Assembly (NCBI RefSeq): GCF_040954645.1 | Contig: NC_092810.1 | Location: 76,540,660-76,604,659, forward strand | Direction: 5' to 3' | Length of the DNA stretch: 64,000 nt | Source of the DNA: Diabrotica undecimpunctata | Taxonomy: Eukaryota > Arthropoda > Insecta > Coleoptera > Chrysomelidae | Part shown: positions 1 to 11,607 of the stretch, one piece after another | Layout of the letters: each line of letters starts with the position of its first letter | Numbering within the stretch: the stretch's first letter is position 1 | Position numbers and translations under genes: made by a program | Notes under the pieces: model-generated | Seen by the model: the letters and a program-made list of their open reading frames with translations, nothing else | Told to the model about the DNA's origin: nothing | Databases searched by the model: none

Positions 1-601
1 ATATATAATATTTGTGTAGAGCTCCGACCGTCTTCTTTCCTCTCGAAATCCGCTTCTCAATGGCTTGGCTTTCTTTCCCTTTACTTGTTAGGGTTACTCA
101 TAAATACTCAAACTCTGTCACCTTTTTGAAGCAATACTCTTTACTCTCGTTGTCTGTGGTAGTCTTCAATTGTGTGCCTTCATATGTGGTCGTCTGCCAA
201 ATTTCCATGTACTTTGTCTTTTGCTCATTAGTATAGTCCATACTGTTTAGCGTTTGAAAATCCTCAGCAGTTCCCCTTTAGTTCTTGCCATTAGCACCAC
301 ACCATATGCAAAGGCCAGGATCTGACTTCTGTTGTCATAAACCATACCTTTCGTTCGTATTCCACTCTCTCTCATTATTGCCTCCTGCAAGAAATTGAAG
401 AGTGGAGACAGCGGATGTTCCTGCTTTAGTCCCCTTCTTACTTTAAATTTTCCTGATAGGCTTCCTTCTATCCTTACTCTATTGTCGGTCTTAACTAAGG
501 TCATTTTTACTAGTCTGGTCATCTTTTCCGGAATTCCAAGTACTCTTTGGGCATGGTATAGACGCCTTCTTATGACAGAATCGCTTGTTTTAAATCTATA
601 A
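1..601 (-). pseudogene. LINE reverse transcriptase fragment (RTE-like), truncated by window edge
   Basis: Reading leftward, the minus strand encodes the middle and C-terminal part of a non-LTR RT. Segments include 'FIDLKQA' just below 601, 'VRRGLKQEHPLSPLFNF' (RT motif B region) and 'ILAFAYGVVLM', where the catalytic YADD box has decayed to YGVV. Downstream come 'EQKTKYME' and 'ESQAIEKRISRGKKTVGAL', typical of the thumb region in this LINE group. The open part is 247-522. A stop and frame changes break the rest, and a small deletion removed the F of the first catalytic box. The 3' end lies outside the window. It is a dead fragment; RTE-like membership is inferred from the motif style. Confidence 0.75.
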
Positions 602-715
602 AGAGGAAGTTTATCTTTAACTGTTGCTCGTTCGTACTCTTCTGAATTATTTTCTTAAAACGAATATTTGATCTATGGTGGATCTGCCCATTTTCAATCC
701 TTCCTTTCAATTAGT

Positions 716-965
716 TTAAATTTTAGTTTAAATAACATTAAACGGGTTTTTACCCAAAAATTTGGTGACTCCAAACATGTACACCTGTAAGTATTAACCA
801 CATTTTGTATTAACCTTGGTCAAAATTTAAACTTCACGTTCTCTTTAATTAAAGTGGTTATATACTTTTAGGAAACACTGATGATGGAATGCAGATTCCG
901 AAAACGTTTTGTGATGTAGCCCGATTGGGTATTTTAATTATATACCTTTTATAAAGGATTTTAAA
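716..965 (+). repeat. Dispersed repeat tail with hammerhead-like core, copy 1
   Basis: This stretch matches 24350-24580 in order and orientation. Both have a 'gggtttttaccc'-like start, 'acctgtaa', 'ttaacct', 'ctttaattaaa', then CTGATGA followed by a small stem and 'ccgaaaacgtt', and finally 'tgtagccc'. The shared block is about 230 bp and looks like the non-coding tail of a retroelement. CUGAUGA is at 878-884 and GAAA at 900-903, with GGAAU/AUUCC able to pair between them. Hammerhead motifs of this kind are known from Penelope-like elements and retrozymes; assignment of this copy is inference. Confidence 0.6.
878..903 (+). ncRNA. Hammerhead-ribozyme-like core motif
   Basis: CUGAUGA (878-884) and GAAA (900-903) flank a possible stem II, GGAAU (886-890) with AUUCC (895-899) and a 4-nt GCAG loop. 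One U is unpaired before the stem. I cannot find a convincing stem I, so activity is doubtful. Confidence 0.4.
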
Positions 966-1429
966 TAAAAAAATATTTTTTTAGTTTATTCCGCTTCAAC
1001 TCTTATCCACCTTATCACTTAATTACCTTACTTATTGTGTATAATTATTGTTTTTAAATGGATACAAAAAACTTTGTTTCACTAATCACCTTCTAACACC
1101 GATTTTCACAATTTATATTTTCTGTATCGATGCTCGCGATAGTCCGAAATTCGAATTTTACTAACACAGAGCCCCGTATAGGACCTTTACGTTCGACGGT
1201 AGGCCATGGAATCAAATAATGAATAATAAAATACAAATATAACGATAATACAAATTAAGTAAGAACAAAACAATATTTACTAACAAATAGGCAGTGCGCA
1301 TGTTTTGACAACTCTGCGTTCTACGATGTCATCTAAAACCATTTTTAAGCTAAAAAACGTCAAATACATGTCAATCTTTATCAAAAGAAGAAGTTAAAAT
1401 AACAGAGCCAATGTCTTGAAGCAGTTTAC
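966..1429. other. Non-coding AT-rich stretch
   Basis: No reading frame, RNA gene or recognisable repeat seen. Confidence 0.5.
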
Positions 1430-1612
1430 CTAGGAAAATACCTGGGAATTACACCGTCTAGCTATGGAGACCTGGACAATAAAGTGGGAGATCAAGTACA
1501 AAAAGCAAATAGACTGGCAGGATGCCTTAATAACACTATAATGGCGAAACAGACACATTAACACTGAGATGAAGTCAAGAATTTATAAAGCAGAATTGCT
1601 TATAAAGAGGAA
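1430..1612 (+). pseudogene. LINE RT thumb-region fragment with (AAG)n tail
   Basis: Conceptual translation gives 'YLGITPSSYGDLDNKV' followed by 'ANRLAGCLNNTI' and, after a frameshift, 'EMKSRIYKAELL'. These match the conserved region after the RT palm in RTE-like LINEs ('YLG...', 'A..aAGCLN.TIW', 'TK.RIYKA'). It ends in an AAG-rich run at about 1597-1624. No coding capacity is left. Confidence 0.6.
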
Positions 1613-1624
1613 GAAGAAGAAGAA

Positions 1625-3418
1625 AACCACCGAGATTCAAAAGTTGAATAGGCTCTAGCTACAGAAAGCGAGTCGATCGACAGAATCACTCTCGCATTAA
1701 AATAAACGATCGTCAATATAAAAACGTCACTTTCACGCTTGTGATGCGTTAGGGAAGCGTAACTATGTTGAACTCATTAATTCGTGTAGAGTTGTCAGAT
1801 AGGGTGAAGAAGAAACGTTATAAGTAACGGTACGTAAAAAATAATCTTGGAGAGCTTTGGAAGAAACCGATCTCCAAATAATTCTATTTGTTCTTCTCTA
1901 AATGATCTTTTGAAGAAAAGAACAGAAGAAAAACGAATAGAATAGAAAATAATTACCCAATTTTCCCAAAATCAGTTAAGCCAAAAAATGATAATTATAG
2001 TAAATGAAAAAAAAAAAAAAATAATATAGTCAGTTAAGAAAATAAACCAAAAATATTTAATTCAAAAGTAACGGTATTATAAATTACGAAAAACGAATTT
2101 TACGAAAAAAGAAAATTTTAACAGTTGCATGCAGAATGGCCAAATTCAATATGTAAATTAAATTAAAATATATCAAATATTATATTCGAAGTTTCAACTT
2201 TTAATTCGAATATTAAATTAAATTTAAGTGCCGCAAAAAATATCCAACTCGACACGATCAATGTTTATGTAGGAAATATATAATAGCGGGTTCATAAAAG
2301 TTAAAACAGTAGTTGTAAATATGAGTACGAGCAATTATTACAATTCTGAAATTATTAGCAGCAAGAAAAATAGAAATAGCCACTTATCGTTTATTTTAAT
2401 TTTCCTTTTGTGGTAAGTAACTACGAGATGATTTCTGGTAGCTGTACTTATGTATCATGAAAGAAGACGGTTTTCGCGTCACGGTGTTTTAAGAAATTCT
2501 GAACTTCTTCACGCGGCTCTGGGTACTAAATAAAAGAGGAGCCCGTGAACTCGCGAAAATTCTGGCTCGCACAGTTACTCGCTACGATAAAAATCAAGTA
2601 CTTGTCGGGTTAATGGCTTTCTTGATAAGGCTCACGGGATTTAGAGTTAAATCAATGATTTTACCCCACAAATCTTTTAGATATTATAGTCTGGATGATT
2701 AATGCCATATAGTAGAGTTGCTGGCATCTCCTTCTGCTTATATAATATATAAGTGCTTTTTACTGTACGCGCAAACTTTAAAGATGAATGATTAAGTTAA
2801 ATGAAAATAGTGATTATGTTAAAAATTTTAAATGATAAAAATAAAATATTTCCATAAAGTACCAAACAACTGTTCCAAACACGAAGGAAAACATTTAAAG
2901 GAACTTTTAATGTGTAAGGGTACTAATTAACAAAACAACTGAAACATTCGAAAAATCCAATTCACTAGTAGAAAAGTGCTTTCTATAGATATAAAAAAAA
3001 TCCTTCAAAAAATAAGTTTAGACCCTATAATTTACAAGGCTACAATAATAACGTATGCTTCATTATAATATAATGAAAATAGTAAATCGCAGCAGACTAT
3101 TAATTACTACAAGTGTTTGGACTCTATAAAGCAGATGGATGGTCTTATTAATATTGTAAATAGAGTACACTACTAATTCTTTAATACCAAACCAAAGTAT
3201 GACAATATTCTGTGAAAGCTGGATAGAAATTTGTACTATGATAGTTATAATAGTAGATAGATATACCACAGTCAGTTAAATAAGTAAATTATCGATTCTA
3301 AATTCTTTTGTAATATATTTGTTTTATTAAACATTTACTTACTTTTGTTTCTTAAAATAATCTGTAATTCAAGGTTATTGTTATGAATATATTATTTGCA
3401 ATATTTTTATTTTCACAG
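1625..3418. other. AT-rich non-coding stretch, probably DIP2 intron
   Basis: Poly-A/T rich sequence without supported genes or RNAs. Because it lies directly upstream of a DIP2 exon acceptor it is probably intron. No further DIP2 exon was recognised in it. Confidence 0.5.
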
Positions 3419-3682
3419 ATTCTCAACCACCGGATGTCACTCATAATACAGCACAAGGAGGTCGTAGACCAGCGGCGGATAGAGTTAACCGATGTGGTTC
3501 TTCTGGATCTGATGATACTGGTACTGGTACCGGACGATGGAAGGTATCCACCAAAATTCAGCAGCTTTTAAATACTCTTAAAAGACCTAAGCGACGACCA
3601 TTACCAGAATTTTATGAAGATGATGATATCGAATTGGAAATAGCAGCTAACCCTAAAGATCCAAATGCTCCGAAACCTGAGG
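3419..3682 (+). CDS. DIP2: Disco-interacting protein 2 (DIP2), internal exon
   Basis: A 264-nt exon is bounded by a good acceptor (tttcacag, ending 3418) and a strong donor (GAGG|GTAAGT, intron from 3683). Reading in phase (2 nt + 87 codons + 1 nt) it encodes a Ser/Gly/Thr-rich linker and then 'STKIQQLLNTLKRPKRRPLP', 'EFYEDDDIELEIAANPKDP' and 'NAPKPEG'. This is the highly conserved segment between the N-terminal DMAP1-binding domain and the first adenylate-forming (AMP-binding/acyl-CoA-synthetase-like) domain of animal DIP2. DIP2 proteins are conserved animal regulators of fatty-acid/lipid metabolism and neuronal morphology. The exon is uninterrupted and clearly under coding constraint, unlike its surroundings. 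The final G of the exon joins GA of the exon at 55374 to rebuild Gly. Upstream exons lie outside the window. Confidence 0.93.
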
Positions 3683-4677
3683 GTAAGTCAACTAAAAGGT
3701 TTTATGACATTTCTAAATTGTTTAATTTAAAAATAAAAATCTTATAATGAACATTACAAAGGGGTAGAGAAACAAAGAAATGATAAAGTCGATGGATATA
3801 AATATATCGGGGTAAATGAATTGCATATCTATTTGATTTTTATTAGAATGTGTTAAATTTGATTTTTACTGTGTTGGTTGGTTGTACTGTTGGTACTTTC
3901 TTTTTAAAATTTTCTAGCATAGGCTCCTCTATAACGGAGATTCTTAACAGTCAGCTCCCTGACAGCCTTGACTCTAAGAAAACTACAAACTAAAGTAAAC
4001 CGTGTAGATAATTTTAATAAGAGATATTTTCTAATAGGTCATCACTAGATTTTTAACGAATGACAATCTGTAAAACATTTTTTGTTTATTGCATTTCATA
4101 TCTGTGCAACACTTTGTCATGCAGTTTTTGTCTCGTTTTCTTTAATATTTATATATTTATATATAATCATTTATGCTAACATTTCATGATTTGACTCTTT
4201 TTGGAAACAATCCGAATGATTCCTACCAATTGTTATGGATAAATATATCGAGTTATCATTTTTGGTTGTAGTTCTTTTTTTTTATTTATTTTTAATTAGG
4301 TACTTGATATTCTTTTAAGAACCGATCTATAAAATGAGGCAACGAGAAACATTATTTTATGTCAGCAAACGTAACACTGAAAATCTTGACAGTGCTAATA
4401 ATTTAAATTAATGTAAAAGAAGAAAATATAATACCATTTTTTAAATATGTTAGTTGCAATCTAGTTCTTTCAAATTAATGCTCAAACCATTGAAATTAAT
4501 ACGGCATCTATAACGAAATCGAAACGAATCACGAATGGCGTGATTACTATTACCAGACAAATGTACTATCGTGTAGTACATTCTCATAGACGGCTAATGT
4601 CAAAATTTGAGCCGAATCGGACTCGTACTTTTGTTTTGACAGCGTGTGAAAGCGGGAGTGTCCGTGAATTTTAGAAA
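3683..4677. other. Intron start, no recognised element
   Basis: AT-rich; no coding or RNA feature supported. The stretch from about 4560 to 4677 probably belongs to the 5' flank/UTR of the mariner copy that follows. Confidence 0.5.
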
Positions 4678-5250
4678 AATGAGAAAAGAGCAATATCGGT
4701 CGGTGATTCGATTATTTGTTTTGAAAGGGATATCGCAGCGAAATCAAAGAGCGTTTAGATGCTGTGTAAGTTGACTCTTCTCCTTCGATGGTGACCGTCA
4801 AAAATTTGTTTAACGAGTTTCAACGTGGTCGCACATCGGTTTTGATGCCCCGAAAACGGCTACCATGGAGGATAACGTGACAAAAATCCACGATATCGTA
4901 TTGGCAGACCGCCGATTGAAGACACTAGGGATCTCAAAAGATCGCCTGGGTCATATTCCGCATGAAATTTTGGGCATGTGAAAATCGTCGGATTTAACCC
5001 TGAGATGATTGCTGAGCAGTATTTTATGCTATTTAATCCCAATGCGAATGAGTTTCTGCGTCGTTTCGTGAACGTCGATGAAACATATTTCCACTGGTAC
5101 ATACCAGAGACCAAAGAATAGTCGAGACAGTGGACTTCACCCAGCGAACACCACAGCGACTGTCCTATCGGACAGATGACGGAAAGCGGAAGGATGATGG
5201 CCACTGTTTTCTGGTATTCATGAGATGTGATCTACATCGATCTGGAGGCA
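4678..5250 (+). pseudogene. mariner-family transposase remnant
   Basis: The ATG at 4678 starts 'MRKEQYRSVIRLFVLKG', the helix-turn-helix N-terminus of mellifera-type mariner transposases. Next come 'TVKNLFNEFQRGRTSV', 'VTKIHDIVLADRRLKT' and 'ISKDRLGHI..EILGM', the second DNA-binding half. The first catalytic block, 'FVNVDETYFHWYIPET', is present with its D. Several in-frame stops and frameshifts break the frame, and sequence beyond about 5250 no longer resembles a transposase, so the C-terminal catalytic residues are lost. Terminal inverted repeats could not be assigned. It is a dead, 3'-truncated copy. Confidence 0.85.
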
Positions 5251-6189
5251 AAACTTTTGTGTTAACAAAACATTTTGTGTTTTTTTAAATTTTGTGTTAA
5301 TGTATTTAATGTTTATTACTTTCATTGATGTGCTGGATAACCAACAATTTTGGACGGAATGCGCCTGAAGATGCTCTGAGAGCAAAAGTACTTGGGCAAG
5401 ATTTAATAAAAAAAACTGTGTTCGATATCTGCCTTTTATTTGTAAAATTCATATTTTAATTACTTTAATTTTAATCCGTGGGTGGGTGTCCTTGTTTTAA
5501 TTGTTTTTTAATAGACAACTGGTTGGCGAGGATTTCTATGGTGGTTAAACTAACTACAACAACTATAAATAAATAAAATATATTATTGTGTTGGTATGTC
5601 TCTTATACTGTTATCCTTCCTAGTTTCATAGGCCTGATGATGGAGTATAAATTGTAAACTCTGAAACCGATCGCAGAAAAATAATATCATCTACATAAGA
5701 CTTAATAAACTAAAGGAATATGAGTGAATTTTGCTACCTTATACCAAGGATTTTAAGATATATGACCAATTATATTTTGGAACAGTATCTGATTTGGCAC
5801 CCTGTACCTTTATAAATAATAAATTTGTTAACAGTTTGTTTAGTACAAATTTTTTTAATATTGCCTATTTTAACTAAACTTTAAAATATTTTGTGGTGGT
5901 GATTCAAAACGCGAACTTAAAATTGGTCACCCTATATATTATGACCTTCTTAGAAACAACGTTTATGGTCCTATAAGTTTTGTTACTTGCTTCCTATAGG
6001 TAAATTGAACAGTTATTGAGATATTTAGCTTTAAATATTTGTGCCATGGAAATTTTAGTTGACAGTTCTCAGTTATCAAAACTGGAAATCTGTTTATCTG
6101 TGTATAAATTAAGCGAATTAAGAACTGACATCTAGAATTTCATAGTACGGTTCACAAAATCGTCATAATATGATAGGATGATCCATTTA
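5251..6189. other. AT-rich intron with scattered retroelement-tail motifs
   Basis: Two 'CTGAWGATG' plus small stem motifs lie here (near 5365-5386 and at 5634-5667). They resemble the repeat tails at 878 and 24506. Otherwise no gene or clear element is seen. Confidence 0.4.
5634..5667 (+). ncRNA. Hammerhead-like core motif
   Basis: CUGAUGA (5634-5640) and GAAAC (5663-5667) flank a possible stem II, GAGU (5643-5646) with ACUC (5658-5661). Only the core is convincing. I could not fold a stem I or III with confidence. Confidence 0.35.
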
Positions 6190-6897
6190 ATAAAGTACAC
6201 TATAGTCCAGTGTAAAAAATGCCAGGAATACGGGCACACACCCGTAAATACTGCTTTAAAATACTGCAGTGTGTAAAGTGGGCGTCAGCACATCACATAA
6301 AGCAATCCCAAATCCGAAAAGGATCATTCTAATGTGTGTAAACTGCAAGGAATAACACCCTGCTAATTATATAGTTTGTCAGGTAGCTAAGACTACATAA
6401 ATATAGAGAAGTAGCTGCAATGAAGAAAACTACATTGAATAAAATAAAGAGTGCTAAGCAACAAAGTACTGCTAAACTATGTACTTCTCAACACGATAGA
6501 AAACAAAACAAGAATCAACAGTATCAACACTATAAAACGAAAAATATATGGAGCGGTGGTAAAGGGAAATGGTGCCATGCAAAGCAACAGAAATATTGAA
6601 TATTGAAGACATGCTATTAAACATAATGGCTAGGTTCGAAAATTAGGAAAAAATTCAAGAAGCTTTCAAAAAAGATGTTATGACAAGGCTGTCAAATTAG
6701 AAGATAGCAGTAAAAGAGCTCCATCAAAACCTAAAAATGGGTCTAGAAGACATTAAATTCATACCAAATGGTCTACTGAAGCATATCAAACAATTCATCC
6801 AGCAAATGCTGAAAGAGGTGGAAGTGCAGTGATCATAAAACAAGACATTAAACACCATAAAGGCACTTCAATAAATATGGAACAAATGCAGGTAACA
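6190..6897 (+). pseudogene. Old Jockey-type LINE, ORF1 zinc knuckles and start of endonuclease (piece 1)
   Basis: The translation 'QCKKCQEYGHT' at about 6208 and 'MCVNCKE*HPANYIVC' near 6333 are CCHC knuckles of a Jockey-type gag-like ORF1, with stops. After decayed sequence, 6760-6895 reads 'TIHPANAERGGSAVIIKQ' and 'HHKGTSINMEQMQVT', the early part of an APE-type endonuclease. The endonuclease resumes at about 10535 ('YCPPKYNLKK'), which suggests that 6898-10534 was inserted into this element. Many stops; dead. Confidence 0.65.
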
Positions 6898-7239
6898 TAT
6901 TATGTGTTACGGCACTGTGCCTTCGGCCGTTGTCGATTGCGCCACGCTCGACGCATTTGACCAAAAGAGATCACTGTCAGCCATAGAACGAACGGCATAT
7001 CGGAGTAAATTGTTTACATTTAAATTAATATAAACTGAGTTTAAGGCTGTTTTAGCAGTTCAAGCATACTGCGATTTGAAATGGGCGTATCACTTACTTT
7101 TCTACACCGCTTACGCCAGACCATCTTTACTCAGTGCCGCTGGCCGACGGGTAGTTTAATGACAACAAATACATTATTCTCCATTCAAATTAGTTTTAAC
7201 ACGAACTAACTGACCATACGTTCATGAGATTTGACGTCA
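6898..7239. other. Unidentified insert sequence
   Basis: A moderately GC-rich block lies between the two halves of the old Jockey endonuclease. It is probably the left part of an inserted element whose right part is 10061-10534. No coding frame, LTR or inverted repeat was recognised. Confidence 0.35.
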
Positions 7240-7252
7240 CGAAGGCGATAAC
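7240..7252. repeat. Target-site duplication of LINE 7253-10047
   Basis: The 13-bp sequence cgaaggcgataac occurs here and at 10048-10060, exactly bounding the LINE. Confidence 0.8.
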
Positions 7253-10047
7253 ACACACACACACGCAGTGATCAACCCTGCCCCTAGGAACATGTGTATA
7301 CCAATGTAAGAATGGGATCCACATGTCCGAAGATCAAACCGGTCACACTTCGCTAGTCGAAGTGGTACCTATCTGACCCCCAGGCTTTTCCACCACCCCT
7401 CCTCATCGTGTGACTTACGTGAGGAGGCTTATGATCTGAAATTTACTTAAGATGCCCTGGGTAATAGGACATCCTCGGTTTTTAGTGAATGTGGTTATGC
7501 CACCTAACTGTAAGGTAAATTTACGTTAAACGGTTTAATGAAAAGTATGAATATATCAATATGAATTTACGTTATTTAATCAGAAAACACTTTTTTTTTT
7601 AATTTTTTTTTTTATTTTTTTAATTTTTTTTTTTTTTTTTTTGTGGACTTTCTTGTGGCTTCGGGACTATAAAATGCCTGGGCAACAATTCTTTCCTTTT
7701 TTCCTTAATCCTATTTGTGTGTGTGTATTGGGGTGTGCATTCCCAAGTGTATAATGCTCTCACACACCCCGGTGTATATTGGACTTATAATTACCTAAAA
7801 ACCTAAAAAGAAAAGCGTACCCTCTCGCCAGAGTTTTTTTGGTGTGTTTTCTGAATGACTGCATTTCTTTGTTCGTTGTTCTTGCAACCATCTCATTCTT
7901 TATTTATTCGTTCGGGTTCTCCCTATATCGAGCTATCTGTTGTTTTGGTCTTCTATGTACCGTCCTTATGTTTTCATTGTAGTTAGTCAGCTCTCTTAAC
8001 ATTCTGCTTGGGTGGTTTCTTAGTCCGTTGAAAATTTCATATGCTCTCTCGTCTAGCGTGCGTAGGATTCTTGTTTGTCCTGAGTCTCTATATACGTATC
8101 TCAAGGGTACGTACCTTGGTATCTTGAGGGCATCTCTGACTATTTGATTCTGAGTGGTCTGTATCTTTTTCCTGTTTGTTTTACAGGTGTGTCCCCACGC
8201 TGCGGATGCATATGTTAGGACTGGCAGGATAATACTATTCGCAACCCTGATTTTGGTTTTAAATCGTAGTTTACTTTTCCTTCCTATAAGTGTTGAGAGC
8301 TGACTTTTCAACGCTTTGGCTTTGAGTACTTGCTGATTGATGTGCTCAGTGAACGTTAGCTTCTTGTCTAGATGTACCCCTAAGTATTTAGCCTGGTTGG
8401 TCCAGTCTACTGGGGTGTTTTCGATTGTAATTTCGCGATTTGGTACACTTCTTCTGTGACTAAACATTACAGCCTGTGTTTTGTCTGGATTTAGGGCTAT
8501 TTTCCATTTCATGCACCATCTTTGGAATCTGTTTAGTGCTCTTTGCAGATGATTAGCTGCATGATCCGGGTTTCTCCAGCTAACAGCTATTGCTGTGTCG
8601 TCAGCGTAAAGACTCAACAGAGAGCCTGGCTCTTTTGGCGTGTCAGCCGTATAGATGGTGTACAGGTAAGGCGACAGCACCGCTCCCTGAGGCACACCCG
8701 CCTCCAGGGTCCCGACTTCGGATAGGGTTGCCCCTATTCGAACTCTGAACCTTCTGTTGGCAAGATATGACGCAAGGAGGCATGTCATCGCCTCACTGTA
8801 ACCAAATTCATTCATTTTATAGATGAGTCCATGGTGCCAGACTCTGTCGAAGGCTTTGCTGACGTCCAGAAAAGCTGTAGCTGTGTACATTTTTTCATTA
8901 AATCCTTTGGTGATAAATTCTAGAAGTCGTAGTACCTGTAATTCACAGGAGTGTTCGCTTCTGAACCCGAATTGAGCCTCTGGTATGGTTCCTAGCATTT
9001 GTGATTCTTCATTGAGTCTTTTTAGTATGACTCTTTCCGCTATCTTGCTTATAGATGATAATAAGCTGATAGGTCTGTAATTTTGCGGAAATGTGCCGTT
9101 TTTACCAGGTTTTGCAATCATTATTACGTGTGCCTCTTTCCACCTATCTGGGAAATATCGTAGTTTTAGCATGCTGTTTATTATGTTAGTGATATAAACA
9201 ACAGCTTTTGTTGGTAGATTTTTCAGCGCTCTATTTGTGATGTTGTCGGGTCCTGGGACTTTTTTGGCATTTGTCATTTTTATAAGTTCCTTTATTTCTT
9301 CGGGAGATGTATGTGTAATACCTATTCTGCCCTTTTTCCTTCTTAGTCTTCTCGCTGCTCTTTCTACCTCTTCCTCAAAGTCTATGTCATCGTCGGGGTG
9401 TTCGTTGTTTCTACACGCCCTTTCTAATTCGTCCTTCATGACTTCGGCTTTGTCGATTTCCGTATGGACAATCCCGTTTACTCCGTGTAGGGGAGGTATG
9501 GGTTTCTTGTCCTTTCGGAGGATTTTAGATAACTTCCAGAAGGCGGATTTGTTAGGATTTAGCTCATCGATATAGGAGTCCCAGCTTTCATTTCTATGAT
9601 TTTGAAGTTGTTTTTTCACTTCCCTGTCTAGCTCATTTGCAATCCTTTTGTCTTCTACCGTTCTTGTGTGGTAGGCTCTTCTTCTTTTCCGGTTTTTCTC
9701 TTTGATTAGGTTTTGAAGTTCTATACTTATATCCCTGAATCTTCCTCCTTTTTGTCTTGTGATTGTTTCGGTTTTGGAGCTGGCATCGATAGCATTGTTT
9801 ATTGCTTGTTCTAGTTTTATTACACTATCTTCTAGTTCTGTAATATTATTAATTGTTGGGATGTTACCGATGTTCTCGCTCACAATTCTTCTGAAGTTTG
9901 GCCAACTTGTCTTCTTTCTGTTGTGGGGCTGCAAATAGTTCAATTCTATTGCGCCCAGGGTCAGGACGATTAGGTTATGTGTCGAATCGCCTTCATTTAG
10001 AGAGTGTATCTCGTATCTCGTATTGTTGACCCACGTTGTGTAGGATA
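7253..10047 (-). mobile_element. 5'-truncated Jockey-like LINE, ~2.8 kb
   Basis: A 13-bp target-site duplication (7240-7252 and 10048-10060) bounds the element. On the minus strand it starts inside the endonuclease domain (5' truncation, usual for target-primed reverse transcription). It carries the full RT and about 650 nt of 3' UTR with long A-runs (7590-7640 on plus). It ends in a (TG)n tail next to the target site instead of poly-A. It lies inside an older insert (6898-10534) within an older Jockey LINE. The open frame suggests a fairly recent insertion. Confidence 0.85.
7904..10047 (-). CDS. Jockey-like LINE ORF2, RT domain, 5'-truncated
   Basis: One uninterrupted frame of about 714 codons ends at 7904. 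It opens with 'SYTTWVNNTRYEIHS' and 'THNLIVLTLGAIE', the end of an APE endonuclease. A linker rich in K and R follows, then RT blocks in order: 'KKVPGPDNITNRALKNL', 'NYRPISLLSSISKIAERVI', 'AQFGFRSEHSC', 'ATAFLDVSKAFDRVWH' (first catalytic D), 'GVPQGAVLSPYLY', 'LSLYADDTAIAV' (catalytic DD), 'NPDKTQAVMF' and 'AKYLGVHLDKKL'. The C-terminal thumb is present ('ILPVLTYASAAWG'). RT catalytic residues look intact, but without the endonuclease the copy cannot move alone. The upstream codons before 10047 are flanking DNA that happens to be open. Confidence 0.9.
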
Positions 10048-10060
10048 CGAAGGCGATAAC
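10048..10060. repeat. Target-site duplication (second copy)
   Basis: cgaaggcgataac, identical to 7240-7252. Confidence 0.8.
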
Positions 10061-10534
10061 GATGAAACTTAGCGCCAATGATGAGTAACACGTTTCACTA
10101 TTAGATTTTAGTATTTTTTAGCAATTTTCTTCAAAGTTGGAACATGCTTTTCTCGATTAGTACTGGACACAGAAAGGTGAAACAAAAATCAACGATTACA
10201 GAAAAAAAAAACTCTTTCAAGTGATGGGCGTAAAAACTTTGGTTATAATAGAACGTTAAACAGTATAATCCAATTTTTCAACAGAAGTTTCAAAAAAATA
10301 AAAAAAGTAAAACCATCATTTTAAAGGCAACATAATTTCGAATAATGTGTCCAAATTTCGAGACATTTTGTCGGTAAATAACAGAGAAAACACTGTCCCT
10401 AGGTTTTGGTGCACCGATAAAACAGCCGTAATCGAGGAGTTTTAGTTAGAGTAGTCAACCCAGTCCAAACTAATAAAAAACGTTGTATTCACACAACAAT
10501 ATGTTAATATATATTGTAAAAAACATAATATTAA
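10061..10534. other. Unidentified insert sequence, right part
   Basis: AT-rich, no coding sequence. Presumed right part of the insert whose left part is 6898-7239. The junction at about 10518-10534 is where Jockey endonuclease codons resume. Confidence 0.35.
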
Positions 10535-11607
10535 AATTACAGGAAATTTATTGTCCACCAAAATATAATTTGAAAAAAGATTAATCCTTACAAATACAAA
10601 GCTTTGACGAAAAAATTATCTTGGGCAGAGATTTTAAAGCGTGGCACACTTACTAGAGCTCCAGGTTGATCGTTCTCAAAGGGCGTGCACTATATTCTGC
10701 AGCTAGAGAGCATAACTGTAACTTTTGTTGGACTGACAAGCCAACGTACTGGCCAAGAGATACGAATAAGATACCAGACCTATTAGATTTCTATATTGCT
10801 AGAAAAATCTCACAAAATTATATTAAAATAGAAGAGGGAGTGGACATAGTATCAGGTCACTCGTTAGTAATAATGACAATAAGCTGGAATAATTAAAAAA
10901 AAAGGAGAACCCAGCATTATTTAACAAGACCACGGATTGGATATGCTTCGTACAGGATTTAGAAAACGGAATAGAACTAAACGTCAGCTTGAAAACAATC
11001 AAAGAGCTTGACCAAGATGTAGAGAAATAAAACATAGATATATGGCAGGCAGCGTGGGTGAACATTAAGCTAATCAAAAAAAGGATGGAAAGTTAGAATT
11101 ACCCGACTGATATAAGAATTATGGTTGCCGAAAAAAAGGCTGAGAAGAAAATAGCAGCAATGCAGAACAACTGTGAATAAAACCAGATTAAATTAAATAA
11201 TTTAAAATTTAAGCAGGGAAATTAAAAAATTAAACACGAATCAATAAACAAATTCTTAAGGAAGCTTATCTATGAAAAAGATAGTGATTTACGTATTATG
11301 GTGATCCACGAGGAAACTCAAGAGGGCCAATAAGACAAAATCCACCCATTATAAAATCTAAATTAAAACTTATAATAGAACAAAAATGTATTATCCCTCT
11401 ACATCAATTTGGGTTTAGAAATAATCACGCAACACTAGACCAGATCCACAAAACCACTGATCAAATATTATGTTCGGCAATTTTCCTAAATGTTGCCCAG
11501 GATTTCGATAAGGTCTGGCATGATGAGCCTGAATACAAACTGGATCTACTTTAACCTAAAGAACATAGTCAGTTACTAAAATCATATATTAGTGAAATAT
11601 TGTTATA
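10535..11607 (+). pseudogene. Old Jockey-type LINE, endonuclease to RT palm (piece 2)
   Basis: Across several frames it reads 'YCPPKYNLKK', 'EKIILGRDFKAWHTY' (decayed GDFNAKH endonuclease box), then the open stretch 10666-10896 with 'KPTYWPRDTNKIPDLLDF' and 'SGHSLVIMTIS' (endonuclease SDH box, D lost). After further decay come 'PLHQFGFRNNHATLDQIHK', 'SAIFLNVAQDFDKVWHDE' (first RT box, catalytic D changed to N) and 'LLKSYISEILLYVRR'. Sequence then switches to a Penelope-like tail at about 11608. The RT motif-C region of what looks like the same element is at 26870-27320. Confidence 0.7.

Noticed and set aside
4860..5204. 114-codon minus-strand frame
   Set aside because: Shadow frame antisense to the mariner transposase remnant.
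5358..5390. Fifth hammerhead-like motif (cctgaagatgctctgagagc)
   Set aside because: CUGAAGA and AAAA replace the CUGAUGA and GAAA boxes; at best a decayed relative of the repeat-tail motif.
10048..10078. ATG at 10078 as start of the 724-codon LINE protein
   Set aside because: The first codons lie in the target duplication and flanking DNA. The element begins at 10047, so this start is accidental.
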